Assembly: GCA_904066235.2 (NCBI GenBank)
Contig: CAJFCV020000006.1
Span: forward strand, 6,882,001 to 6,946,000
Length of the DNA: 64,000 bases
Direction: 5' to 3'
Origin: Bursaphelenchus xylophilus
Lineage: Eukaryota; Nematoda; Chromadorea; Rhabditida; Aphelenchoididae
Shown piece by piece: positions 1-11,114 of the stretch; positions within the stretch are counted from its first letter, which is position 1, and every line of letters begins with the position of its first letter. The notes beneath the pieces are model-generated. The model saw nothing but the letters and a program-made list of their open reading frames with translations, ran no database searches and was not told the DNA's origin. A program made the position numbers and the translations under genes.

Positions 1-209
1 TTATTACAATTAAGCATTTATATGTTGGCGATGCGGCAATTAAGCGCGTCTGAATGCGTGACTGACGCCTTCGTTCACAATGAAGAAGATGGAGATGAGG
101 GGGCGCGGAGAAGAAGAGCCGTCCCCCACCTTATTCTTTCCGCCTGTACTGCCACCGGTTTCCAAAAAAAAAGATCTCTAGCCGCGCCTCTACTACAAGT
201 GCTCGGAAA

Positions 210-2844
210 TTGGTGGATTCATATTTCCCTTGCGATCCGAATCCTTATTTTCTTCTCCATTTCTCGTCACTGCAGGAATCTCCTTGTCCTCATGATAATA
301 TTATGCCGGTCAGTCGTAACGAATTGGTCAAGCAGTTGCTAAACCAGCAGATTCTCGGCGAATCTTTGGTCGATTCCGAGGTCTCGAGACGAAAAGTGTG
401 GAATGATCTGTCCAGTTTTGTGGAAGTAGGTGTTTACTTTGTTATGTGTAAACATATCTGGAATTAAAAGATTCAACAAAGATTTAGGAAAATCTGAATG
501 AAGTTCATCACAAGCTGGACAAGGTTGAGGCCGAGATCTGGGGGAAATTGATCGTAATGGAAAAAAATATCCGCGTGGCCAAGGCCTATCTCAGGGCATC
601 AACGATTACTGTGGATGGTAGCAAAAGCTATTTTGACGGATCCCGGTGGGCTAGCTGTTACGCCTTCTAAATTTTTTTAGATTAGGACTTTCTTATTTCT
701 CGAATAGCCGCAGAGAACCAGAAACTGAAACAGAATTAAGAACTTTGGGGAAAGTAAGTCGAGACGTGCCCTTTGATTTCATATCCAGGGCGTCACGGTT
801 CAATTGGACAGGATGGGGAATGTTTGGATGAAGAATCAGACGGCCAGGACTGTTTGTGTCCAATGTGCCCAGTATCCCGAGCCAATTTATCTGGATGATA
901 GTTACAAAAAAGTAAGGATACCCCATCAAACCGCAGCACAACTTTTAGATTATGGATATGCGGTTCTTTCGGGATTCAATTCTCCACAAACTCGAGTTAA
1001 ACTCATCACTGGATGCTCCGAAATTGTTTAAAAAAGTCATCATATTTGTAAAGGTGAGCAATAGATGACAGTATCATATTATTAATTGATTACATGTAGT
1101 TGAGTGATCCATCGCCTGACTTGAATCCACTTGATTGTTCCTTGTGGTTTGCCTTGATCCATCTGGTCAGTGTAGACCTTATCCATCTGATTCTATCTGG
1201 CCAAACTCCCATTCCCTCCGCCGAATTGTCACCTCAATCTTCTGCAAGTTCAAATTGTTCCGAGATGGACAGAAGATTACATAGAGATCGGGAATCTAAT
1301 GAAGATTCGTCTGCTAGCACGTCTTCGTACAATCCAGATTCGTACAGACAAAACGGAAGTCGGTAAGGGAACATTTTAATTCCAAATTATTTTTTTGCAG
1401 AACAAGTACTGGAGTGGCAAGAAAGATTTTTAATCAGCAACAACAACAGAATCCAAGACGCTACAATACGAACAAATCTACCATCCAGAGAAGATCTGCC
1501 AGTCGGGAACGAACGATTCAGCGTAAACCTCCTCTTAATGAGTATTCGATACCCTTTTCGAATACTTTGGAACAAATGAAAACGGAACGGGGAAGGGTAA
1601 GATCGATTTCGAGGCAATGGTCTGCAATTGGCAGACCGTAATGAGCTGTCAAGATTTTTTTGAAACATTGGGGCTAAGGTAGTACATCATTATGGGCATT
1701 CCCGTACGTTCAGTCGCCCATAACTTCGACAACTCAGCAACCCAAAAAAGAGGAATTTATGTAAGAACCTCCTAGATATAAAGACAACGCGTGGTTGTAA
1801 AATTGCCAGTGTAAAAAAATAAAAAAGAAAAAAATGTAATCTCGAAAAATTGTAAATTCCGGTTTGCTTTATAAGATGTCACGAAGGCTACTGTAAGCGT
1901 AAAAATGGATACGATTTTTTTCAAGATTACATTTTTAAAGAAGTTGCACTTTCATTTACATTTTTACACTTAGAGCGTGTTTGGTTGCATCCCTAACATA
2001 TCAAGGTTTACATTTTTCCAAAATTAATTCTTTTAAAGCAACTTACCATTACACTTACTTTGTATATTTTTGCGAGCACGTTTGTTATGAAGATGGCTTC
2101 ATCACTATAATATAGCTCGGGACTTCTAAATCTCTCCGCAAGAGTCCAACCCTGCAAATTTAGTACAAAGTTAAAAGTTGCGCAATCTGACATACCATTG
2201 CGCAATTTCTCTCTTTGTAAGAATTTCTGCCTTTCTCTGTCGCCTCCTCCTTTTTTGACAACTTTTAGCTTTGGACTAAATTTGCAGGGTTCGGATGGAC
2301 TCTTGCGGAGAGATTTAGAAGTCTCGAGCCATATTATAATAACATTTTGTAAGATTTTGCTTTAGTATTTTGTAAAGTTTTTGTTTTTTTCAATAATTTA
2401 TTTATTGAACGAACCGATTGATTGGAATTAAGAGAGATGTCTAATGACGAATTTCTGCCATTATGATTTGCAATCCTTATTCTTATCCAATTCTTCCGGT
2501 CTTTCTGATCTTGTTGACCCTTTCGTGTTCACAAAGTTCCTGATGGGATTTATTTTCAGGAGAAACATTCAAGCCAATCCAAATTGACGTCAAGTGGATG
2601 GAGTCTTTTGAATCTGACAGACATCGACAAAATGCAGAAACCTTTTTATTTTGCATCGGCAGAAGAAGCGGAAAGAGGAAGGAGAACGAAAAGAGGGGGC
2701 TCTGGGCATCGATTCAGCAGTCAATGTAATATGAAGACCATCTCCAAGGAAGAGGACAGTCCTTATCTCGTTCCCAACAGCCTCAAAAGTCTCGGAAGAT
2801 ATAGCAGTCGGTGGAAGAGTGAGACCAACATGAACAGCGACTAG
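210..2844 (+). CDS. Smad MH2-domain protein, DAF-3/Co-Smad-like (5' end uncertain)
   Basis: TGF-beta pathway Smad, represented here by its MH2 (oligomerisation and transactivation) domain. Exons: (<=210)-425, 488-645, 681-753, 789-911, 949-1053, 1100-1362, 1401-1596 and probably 2560-2844; introns 2-6 are only 35-46 nt. The MH2 core is read from IWGKLIVMEK and TITVDG through LGLSYFSNSRREPE, LGKGVTVQLDRMGNVWMKN and LDCSLWFALIHL, which match the Smad4/DAF-3 pattern (GKGVQL...DVWVR, TPCWIEIHL). The loop before the final strand is reduced and no usual SSXS tail is seen, as expected for a Co-Smad or divergent nematode Smad. No MH1 domain is present; it may lie left of the window because the first frame is open back to about position 99. 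The last exon is inferred from phase-0 sites at 1596/1597 and 2559/2560. Without it the frame stops at 1641 and 2560-2844 could belong to another gene. The C-terminal part is Ser/Arg-rich. Confidence 0.6.
2106..2340. repeat. Imperfect inverted repeat (MITE-like) in intron
   Basis: Arms 2106-2177 and 2261-2340 are reverse complements apart from small gaps. The shared core is ACTTCTAAATCTCTCCGC followed by CCCTGCAAATTTAGT. It sits inside the long inferred intron 1597-2559 of the Smad-like gene and contains no coding potential. This probably is a non-autonomous DNA element. Confidence 0.6.
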
Positions 2845-3024
2845 ATCGAGTCGTTAACATCATGCCCGAAAGAAGTGATCTCAGCAACAAGGTTTATCAA
2901 TGTCACAATTGTTATTTATTTTTACTGTTACAAAGTGAAAAATATAATCGGCAGAAATAAAAAGAAATAGAATCTAACCGAATTAAGTGAGGCGAAAATC
3001 GGATACAGGTAATACCAAAGAAGA

Positions 3025-3395
3025 TCATTCCTTCTTCATTCTGGTGGTAGTCATACGGTAGATGATGGAGTCACGACCGGGATCCATGGTCAAAAGCCCA
3101 ACGACGATGAAGATGATTCCGATGGTCAAGATAATACTTATTCCGGCCACGATGGCAAACGCCGCCGGGTAATCAGGGGTCACGAACTAAACTCCTTTTT
3201 TGATTATGGATCGTGGTGACATAACACTTATTCAAAAACACTTACTGAGTAGACTCCAAATTGATTCCGCTTTTGGACTACTGGGTTGGCAGTTTCATCG
3301 CAATGCACTAAAAACTTGTCATACTGCATTCAAAAATTACCTAGAGAAACGAGACTCGCAGCAGCCAAGAGGGAACCAACCACTTTCTTGTACAT
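3025..3395 (-). CDS. Minimal ATP6AP2/renin-receptor-like V-ATPase accessory protein (M8.9 segment only)
   Basis: Predicted 92-aa type I membrane protein, exons 3395-3341, 3307-3246, 3186-3025. Residues 1-20 are a signal peptide (MYKKVVGSLLAAASLVSL...), followed by a short lumenal stretch with a KR dibasic site (VVQKRNQF), one transmembrane helix and the tail MDPGRDSIIYRMTTTRMKKE. That tail is the diagnostic C-terminus of ATP6AP2 (MDPGxDSIIYRMT), the M8.9 fragment that associates with the V-ATPase Vo sector. The roughly 250-residue soluble prorenin-binding domain of other animals is absent. The model looks complete: it has a start ATG, a signal peptide, frame-consistent splice sites and an acceptor TTGTTAG just upstream of the ATG. 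It follows mrps-14 by 130 nt on the same strand, so it is probably the last gene of an operon. The family call is strong; the complete absence of a longer isoform is inferred. Confidence 0.85.
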
Positions 3396-3525
3396 CTTGG
3401 AAGTCTAACAATAGAAACGTAATAACTTCGTAAAAAAATATCGTTCAGCGTAAAAACTGATAGTATAAGTAGCAAGTTGCAAACATAACAACTTTATTTG
3501 AGAAAACGATTCCTAAAGAGATCAA

Positions 3526-4145
3526 TCACCACATTCCTCTCTGGACACCCGAGAGCTGGGAATGGTCGGCCAGACGTCTGAAGATGTGTCGATTTACTCT
3601 GAACGGCTTGATCTTTCCTCTTCTGCGTCCTGTAAATTGACACATATTCAAGATAAGAGAAGGGTGGGAGTATCTGGGGACCCCATTCGTCAACCGCTCT
3701 GCACATTCATCCCTTAACGCCTGAGGCAAGATGGAGTTGTACTTGAGGGCCTTCAGCCTCATTCTTTCTGGACCATATTCAGCGAGTGTTTCTCTTCTGA
3801 TCACGTCCTTCTTCTGTCTCCATTCGGCCCAGAATGTCATCCGTTTTCCATGTTTCCACCATTCTCGTTCCACATAAAAAGGATATTCGTCCAATCTAAA
3901 AACAACACGTAAAGCATGAACACCATTACTTACTTCAGAGATTTCAAGGAGTACTGGCTGTATGGCAATCTCAGCTTCTTTGTTCCCTCCTCTCCCGTCT
4001 CTTCCTGTTCTGTCGCTGCCAAAGGATCAGTCTCAGCTTCAGTTTGTAACTCTTTAATCGGGCTCTCGGGAGTTGTCGTAACTGTTCTGATCTGCGATGA
4101 AATAATACTGCTCAAAGCAGACCCCAACCGTCGAATTGGAATCAT
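3526..4145 (-). CDS. mrps-14: Mitochondrial ribosomal protein S14 (uS14m)
   Basis: Small-subunit mitoribosomal protein of the uS14 family, 193 aa, two exons (4145-3934 and 3895-3526) with a 38-nt intron. The N-terminal exon starts MIPIRRLGSALSS and is Arg/Ser-rich, consistent with a mitochondrial presequence followed by an acidic linker. The C-terminal half has RRETLAEYGPERMRLKALKYN, CQFTGRRRG and the terminal block FRRLADHSQLSGVQRGMW, which are the hallmarks of S14. A TTTAG acceptor immediately precedes the ATG, as in trans-spliced downstream operon genes. It lies 201 nt after wdr-44 and 130 nt before the ATP6AP2-like gene. Confidence 0.92.
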
Positions 4146-4346
4146 CTAAACTCATTATAAATAACAACCCACTTCCGAAGATATCAAAACGAAAAAAGCG
4201 TAGATGTAATCATACCAAGTGTAGCCGTTATTATATATTTACCCTTATAAAAACTGTAAATATACCCGTATACAATAAGTAAAGGCAATAAATAATTAAG
4301 TTATAATAATTTAAGTAGAAAAGGTGTATGCAAAAGATTAAGCTCG

Positions 4347-7300
4347 TTATGATAGATAAGAAATATGACGGGGATTGGCTAGGACCTTGATAGATCCATT
4401 TAAATCAGCTGTCACTATCACATCACCCATTGAATCAAGATTCTTGGCCTTAGCTTCCGATGTATTGGATTTATTTCCCCTGAGTTCGTTCAAAACTCGC
4501 GATGCCTGAGCTGAAGCTGACGCCAAAAAGGATGAAGGGATCGAGATCTCCGACGATTTGTTCGATTGAGATGCCGAACTCGAACTAAACTCACAATTAT
4601 ATTAAAAATATCAATTTACCTCTTTGTGTTTGAGCCGGCTGACGTCTTCACGGGACTTAAAATACCCTTACTATCGCTATCGCCCAGTAATTGAAATATT
4701 AAACCAGGCTTTGGAGCGAAAACAGCAGCCGTAACTACGGAATTGTGAATTCTAATCCTCTCCCACAAATTGTTATGTACAGAGTAAGAGGCTGAGACAT
4801 CCGCCACCCTCCAAATGTACGCGAAACAATCTTCCGAACCTAAACAACATAAAAAAGCACTCGCTACCCACCACATATAACATGCTTCCCATCAGGAGAA
4901 AAGGTTCCACGAATCTGACTTCTCTCAATCTGAGCACCTTTAAACTTGGAAATAAGCTCTATGTTGTCAATGCTATACATTCTGATTCGGGAATCGTTCG
5001 AGGTTACAAGAAGATGATTTCCATGAACAGCGAGAGACGTGATCTTGTGCCCTCGCGCGTTTTTTCCTCTTGAAGACCGAACATTTATCACCGTATGATA
5101 TTTTAGCTGCTGAAATACATTTTATTTGTATACTATGTTAAGCATACGTCAGTCGTGTAGAAGAAGCATCTCCCATCATATGTCCCCACAACTACAAATC
5201 GGCTCCTTATAAAAGTTATAGCAGTTATAAATTTGACTTGATCCACTTCATTCCACAGAGCAACTTTTTTCTCAGGAACATGCCACAATCTTATTTTACC
5301 ATCCATGGATCCAGAAATGAAATATCGATCATCCTAAAAGTTGCCAAAAATTTAGATTTGGCTATACCTTCGGCATAAACGCAATGCAAGTCACAAAGTC
5401 GGTATGTTGAAAACAGCAGAGACATTCTGATCTAGTCAAATGCCATAATTTTACAGTATTATCCATGCTTGACGAGAGCAGAAAGTAATTTCTGGGAGAC
5501 CATGCCAAATCCAGGATATCAGCCGTATGTCCGCGATAAGTACAAAAAGGTTTGGGGGCAAAGACAGGAGTTCCTGAGGACTGAGAGTTGGCCTGGGTGG
5601 ACACGGATTTGGCCGAGGCCGCCGAATCCAACGGAGATTTCCTGGAGCTGAGAGAGCTGTCATCGTCATCCAGTTGAGAGAAATTCTTCTGAAAAGGGAA
5701 ATATTTAAATAAAAATCATATTTTTGCGTTCGCTCCCGATTTCCGGTTTTAAAAACCAAAACCAAAGACCGACCCGCGCTCTTCGAAAAAATATTCACTT
5801 TTATTTTATTTTTTTAACTCTGCTCACCTTTTCCATTTGCAGGTGGATCTTCTCGAAGTCACTGTCTATATTCCCTTGGTTGTATTTCTCCCTCATCCGG
5901 GTAAAATACGATAAGTGTTTGCTCAAAACCCAGATACGAACCATATTATCCCTTCCGGCAGTGGCCAACAACCTCCCACACATACTGTAAAACACATCGA
6001 TCAACATTTAACGTATGACTTGCCTAAATTTCAACGACCAAACAGCTCCTGTGTGTTCGTTATTAAGTTCTTGGACAACTCGGAGTTGAGAAAAGTCAAA
6101 AGGTCCTTTTTTCAAATTCCTTGGCCTACAAATCACGGGAGGTCCATCAGTTCTATTTCCCAATTTTACATTGTTTTCACTTGTACTCATAGAGACAGAA
6201 GAACTGGCGGCATCGCTTTCCGAGGCCTCGTCTTCTTCTCTTTCCACAACTGTACATCTTGGACTAGAAAATGAAAAATTTTAATGAAAGGAAGACTACT
6301 TACCGAGGAGTCACCATGTTTCGCACTTTCTGATAGGCCCCGCGGATCATTACCTGGGCAGTGTTGCCATAAGACTTCACAAGACTTTTGGCGTATCCAA
6401 CCCCCGAATGAATCGACACCAAACTCTCTTCTTTTGAGCCTTCCCCACTACTGAAACGTCTTACCTTAATTAAAAAGAAAATCTTACCCTGAGGAAGACA
6501 TCGTTGAATGATGGTCTTTCATCGACATTCTCCTTTCCACATCCCTAGTTATGGGATCAATCGAAGCCATGTGTGTTAACTCCCTCTTCTCATCCCGATG
6601 TAACTCTGACACAGATCTGCACTCTTTGAACGTGTTCCCTGCAACGGGCCTTGAAGTATCAACTATGCATGATGAATATCTTTTATGACTATTGGACGCT
6701 TGAAGACGACTGTCATTGGATTCAAATGTATCGTTGAGAGCCTTTGAAGAATTGGGACTGAGAGATGACGCCAAGGACTTCTCTTCCACGACCGAAAAAG
6801 AATTGTTTTTACTTCTTTCATAAAGACCTGATGTAGAAGGCTCTGGAATTGTTTCCAGTATCTCTTTATATGAGTGGTGGACAGATCCATTCGACTAAAC
6901 AAAAATAAACCTTAATAATTTATTACACCTACAGTGTTGTTGTTATTATTGCCCGTAATCGAATCCTTAGATGAAGACAGCACAGACAATGTTAGCTGAT
7001 GGATTACTCCTTGGGCATTGTTTATCCGTTGTTCTTCTTCGCAAATGCCATTTACAATTTTACCCGAGACTCCTCGATTCAAAGAAGTGGATTTAATCGA
7101 TACTGGAATAGTTATTTTATCTCCAACACTCATTCCCCTGTCCAGAGATTTGCTTTTGGAATGTCCACGCTGTAAATTATCTGCGACTCTGAAAAATATT
7201 ATTACGTGAATATAATTGAAATATTACATAGAAGTCGGATCTGATGAGGTTAATGGGACCGAATCCATTTTGAGAGGAGAAGGTCGGGGAGGTACAGGAG

Positions 7301-7752
7301 GTGGAAGGGGTCTGTTCTGATGACTGTTGAAAGGAACACTTGGTGGTGGCGGAGGTGGATGAGACGGAGGAGGTACGGATTGATATTGTTCAATTATCTG
7401 GGGTGCCCGTGTACTAATAGAATCTATAGGTTCCACGGACACTGGAGATGTAGCAGAGGTTTCGTTTAACAACTTCCGACCCCATGAAGCAATTGAAGTG
7501 CAATCCGACTGAGAAATGTCATCGAAAGAAGTCTGGCTGCCACCAAAATTTGACGAAGCCAAACCAAACTCAGATCTCATCCTAGTTCTAAGATTTGCCA
7601 GCCGATTTCGTCGATTTACACTATTTACTGGCTCCACCTAAACACCATAAAAAACGAAGCGTATTGCTTACATTGAAGGAAGAATTGCCAGGGAAAACAT
7701 CCAGACTCTCCACTGCATCTTCAAATTCAGCATCGCTCTCTGAGCATCTCAT
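4347..7752 (-). CDS. wdr-44: WDR44-like WD-repeat protein (Rab11-binding)
   Basis: Homologue of WDR44, a Rab11 effector of endosomal recycling. Twelve exons: 7752-7672, 7637-7228, 7188-6933, 6894-6488, 6450-6304, 6263-6024, 5984-5828, 5688-5368, 5333-5148, 5109-4872, 4839-4620, 4584-4347; they sum to 966 aa (human about 913). The N-terminal half is acidic and Ser-rich with a polyproline block (PPPSHPPPPPP) near residue 140. WD repeats run from about residue 500, with GRLLATAGRDNMVRIW, DLAWSPRNYFLLSSSMDNTV, the family-specific VRSSRGKN and LVTSNDSRIRMYS, ending VIVTADLNGSIKV. Eleven introns, ten of them 32-40 nt. Intron 5985-6023 uses a GC donor (AG|GCAAGT), required by the conserved KFS|MCGRLLA junction. 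It starts 130 nt downstream of the IDH3B gene's stop, an operon-like spacing. Confidence 0.92.
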
Positions 7753-7882
7753 AATCACATTTCTATAATAAAAATAAACAAACATTCAACACGAGCAAAA
7801 ATAATCAAAGCGATCAAACGCATATAAGGACGGAAAGTATTCATAAAAACGTGTTTACTTTGTCTAAAGCCTATGATTCCTA

Positions 7883-9248
7883 TTACAATCTGAAGTTGTC
7901 AATGACGGCATATGTAAAATCTTTCGTAGTTGCGTATCCTCCAAGATCTCTGGTTCTCACTCTTCCGTCTTTAATGGTCTTCTCTACAGCTTGCGTTAAC
8001 GCCCTGCCATACTCATCAAGATGAAGATGCTTTAAAAGGTTTGCGCAACAGAGGATCATGGCAGTTGGATTGGCGATTTGTCTAGAATAAAAGAAAACGA
8101 AGTAATTGCTTACCTTCCAGAAGCTCCTTTAAATGAATGTCTTGATCCGGGTTCGAAGATGACATAATCAGATCCAATTGACTGACCGGGAACAACTCCA
8201 GCACCGCCAACTAAACCAGCAGCTAGGTTGTCAATGATGTTTCCGTATAACTAAAAAAGCTTGAAACACAATAACGAAAGCTTACGTTTGGCATTACCAT
8301 CACATCAAATTGTTCAGGGCGAGCCACCAGTTGCATGCAACAATTGTCAATGATCATATTTTCAAACTCAATTTTTGGATACAATTTGGACATCTAAAAC
8401 AAAAAGAGACAAACGCATACTCAAAAAAAGAAACAAACAAACCTCCTTGCAGATATTCAGAAAGAGTCCATCTCCCAATTTCATGATATTGGCCTTGTGG
8501 ACGGCAGTAACCTTCTTTCTGTTGTTTTTAGTCGCATAATCAAACGCAAATTTGGCAATTCTTTCACATTTTGGACGAGTCATTATCTTCAGACATTCAA
8601 TTACGCCAGGAACACTTTCATGTTCCAAACTGGAATATTCTCCTTCTGTTTGTTCTCGAACAATGACAAAGTCCAATTTCTTCTCATGTCTGGTTTTGAT
8701 GCCTTCCAAACTCTAAAAAACAAAAAAAATCCTTTCTAAATATAGAAAAAGAATAATTACCTTGATATGAACCACGTTCGCAAACAGATCCAATCGCCGT
8801 CTAAGCTGAGTATTGATTCCACCATTTTCGTCATAATCATTTCGAACACTCTCTTGGATTACACCCTTCAGGGCAACGTGATTATTCAACGAAATTGACT
8901 TGACAACGTCATCGATGGACGCAGATCTGGTATAATGGACCTCGCTGAGGAAGACTTCATCAAACTCAAGTGGGATTCCAGTATTTTTGATCACGTCTTG
9001 GACAGCGTAAACCAATTCTGGACCAACTCCATCGCCGGGAATCAAAGTACACTTGAGTTTTTCGGCCAGCTCTGGCACACCATTTGCCTAATGTCAGAAA
9101 TAAAGTATTTTAGAGAGAGTTATAGATATTAGATACCAAATTACAAAAACAAAACAAAACTAATAAAAAGCAAACTTACAGTAGTGGCCACACTTCTTGT
9201 AATTGGAACGGCCTTAGAAAAAGACTGAACGAAGCTACGGGCTAGCAT
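7883..9248 (-). CDS. idhb-1: Isocitrate dehydrogenase [NAD] beta subunit (IDH3B)
   Basis: Regulatory subunit of mitochondrial NAD-dependent isocitrate dehydrogenase in the TCA cycle. Six exons (9248-9180, 9087-8761, 8712-8443, 8393-8286, 8250-8114, 8081-7883) give 369 aa. The first exon encodes [19 protein letters not shown], a clear mitochondrial presequence. The catalytic-fold landmarks are [66 protein letters not shown] and ANPTAMIL. The [16 protein letters not shown] stretch fits the beta rather than the gamma subunit. It is the first gene of a probable four-gene run on the minus strand. Its start is 156 nt from the divergent AIG1 gene, so the two probably share a promoter region. Confidence 0.93.
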
Positions 9249-9404
9249 TACGTCCGACCAAAAACAACTGGCTGCCTGAAAAAAAGACAACAAAAAAATT
9301 GTTCGATTTTCCGTCTGACACTTCGCAAATGGTACGGAATGTCACTATTGAATTTTTTCTTATCAGGAAATAAAAAAATTTTTCGAGTGTTGCTACATTG
9401 AACC
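9249..9404. promoter_or_regulatory. Divergent promoter region between idhb-1 and AIG1 gene A
   Basis: These 156 bases separate two start codons pointing away from each other and hold no frame that fits either gene. They must contain the promoters and 5' UTRs of both. No specific element could be recognised by eye, so this is inference from position. Confidence 0.4.
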
Positions 9405-10246
9405 ATGAATCAATGGGCATTTGTTGTTAATCTTGGATATTCTGTATTTTACATTTACACTTTGTGGTTTGATTATCAGCTTAATCTGGTCCATCCATTT
9501 CTACCTATTCCGGGTGTTTACCTCTCCAAATTGGTATGGCTGACAATGGTTACATTTGTAAGCGTTTTTAGTTGTTATAACCGTAGTTTCAGTTTTCACT
9601 CACTGTATATCATTCTGTTGGGGCAGTTTTGGCATTATCGACACCCAAGAAAAATAGTAAATTCATGAGATATTTTGATTTTGTGGCCACCAGTCTTCTG
9701 TTCCCTTTGGCTACGGTAAGAGAGCTTTTAGAAGAGCTGATACATTATTGTAGTCGGTGGTTGTCTTGTTCTGGAGCTTATTTTTGTACGATCAGAACAC
9801 TTTAATTGATGAGAAGGCTGAGTTCCTCTTAGAACATGAATGGTTTAATCATGCATTGGTAAGGAAATTACGGTATTCAGAATCAGTATTTGCCAGATTG
9901 AAAAAACTATTTGATGGAATTTCAGCACACTACCCCTTTGATCGGCATGACTTTAGACGCCATTGCATGGAGACATCCCCGTCCCCACAAAAAGAGCGCG
10001 TTGAAGGCCATTTTCATTTTTACCGTGGTTTATTTGATCGAGTGAGTCAGAATTAGAGAAGGCGAAATTTGCAGTATTCATTTGGTGTGGTTCGTGTCCG
10101 GATTTTGGGCTTACCCGATCCTGGGGCAGTTGAATAATCTGGAAAGATTAGCCTTCATCTTGGTCTGCTGTACTGTCATCTTTGCCGCGTTTCTGATTTC
10201 CGATGCATTCAACGCGATGTTGCAACCAAAGAAAAAGAAAAACTAG
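9405..10246 (+). CDS. AIG1/FAR-17a family membrane protein, copy A
   Basis: Multi-pass membrane protein of the AIG1/ADTRP family, which are threonine hydrolases of branched fatty-acid esters. Exons 9405-9557, 9593-9715, 9754-9858, 9926-10041, 10075-10246 give 222 aa (human AIG1 about 245). Sequence landmarks are KLVWLTMVTF, RYFDFVATSLLFPLAT, VVLFWSLFLYD and HEWFNHALHTTPLIGM. The catalytic Thr of the family aligns with T47 (WLTM) and the catalytic His with HTTPL, so the enzyme looks active. The C-terminus is a basic tail, QPKKKKN. It is followed after only 22 nt by a second, diverged copy, which suggests a dicistron born by tandem duplication. Confidence 0.85.
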
Positions 10247-10268
10247 CTTTGTTAATTTTAGGTGATAA

Positions 10269-11059
10269 ATGACAGTTAGCCTTTTGTTCTCGGCGTTTTG
10301 CTGTATCACTTACTTGGGAGCTATTTATTATGATATTTATTACATGCCAAGACTTGGAACCGAATGGTGGATTGCTAAGTTGGTCATGTTGACCAATATA
10401 GACTTGGTAACTTGATGAATAGTGTGACAGAATTATTTTTATAGGTGATTCAAGCGTACTATTCGTTTTTACTATTGCTCTCCCATTGTGGAAATCCCAA
10501 GTTAAAACGGTTCAAAGATTTTACATTCTTCACAACCGCTTTCCCGTGTGGAATGGCAACTTGTCTCTTGTTCTGGATATTGTATTTATTTGATCCGGAA
10601 TCAATTATGCCAAAATGGATCCGAGATCTAATTCCTTTCTGGATGAATCATGTAAGTGAATGGCGAAAGTCATAGATAATGATAAATACCATAGATTTAT
10701 TTTAAACTTCATTTCAGGTCACCCACACCTTTCCATTAATAGCACTTACAGTAGATCTCTTTTTTGCCAAACATGTTGCTGTTAACTTTAGCAGGGGAAG
10801 TTTGATGGTTCTCCTTTTATTCTGGGTCTATTTCTTGCTGTAAGTTAATTTTGGACATCAAGGAGACCTGGATTTTAGAGTCGTCTACATACGCTTCAGT
10901 TGGGGATACTGGCTCTACCCGATATTTGACATGATAGGTCCCTTGCCAAGTATAATCTTTATTCTGGCAGCTGGATTTATTTTCTGGGGTTTGTTTTATA
11001 TTGGTTACAAAGCCCATTACTTGACAAAGAACTCATGGAATCATTTGAAACTGCAGTAA
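10269..11059 (+). CDS. AIG1/FAR-17a family membrane protein, copy B
   Basis: Second AIG1-family gene, 215 aa, exons 10269-10406, 10445-10651, 10718-10839, 10879-11059. It keeps the family blocks KLVMLTNIDLVIQAYY, FPCGMATCLLFWILYLFD and FWMNHVTHTFPLIAL. The putative catalytic residues T42 (MLTN) and the His of THTFPL are both present. The two copies share intron positions at the LTxxxL|V and NHxxH junctions, which supports a tandem duplication, though the proteins are now quite different. The 22-nt gap from copy A contains TTAATTTTAG and then the ATG, so a trans-splice acceptor could release this cistron. It converges on the kinase gene, whose stop lies 55 nt away. Confidence 0.85.
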
Positions 11060-11114
11060 ATTGATGAAAAACGTAGACTTTTTATTTTAAACGTGAGTGG
11101 ATCCAGTCGGCAAT

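Noticed and set aside
7824..7860. Independent promoter between idhb-1 and wdr-44
   Set aside because: The 130-nt gap and acceptor-adjacent ATG fit an operon better; no promoter element was seen.
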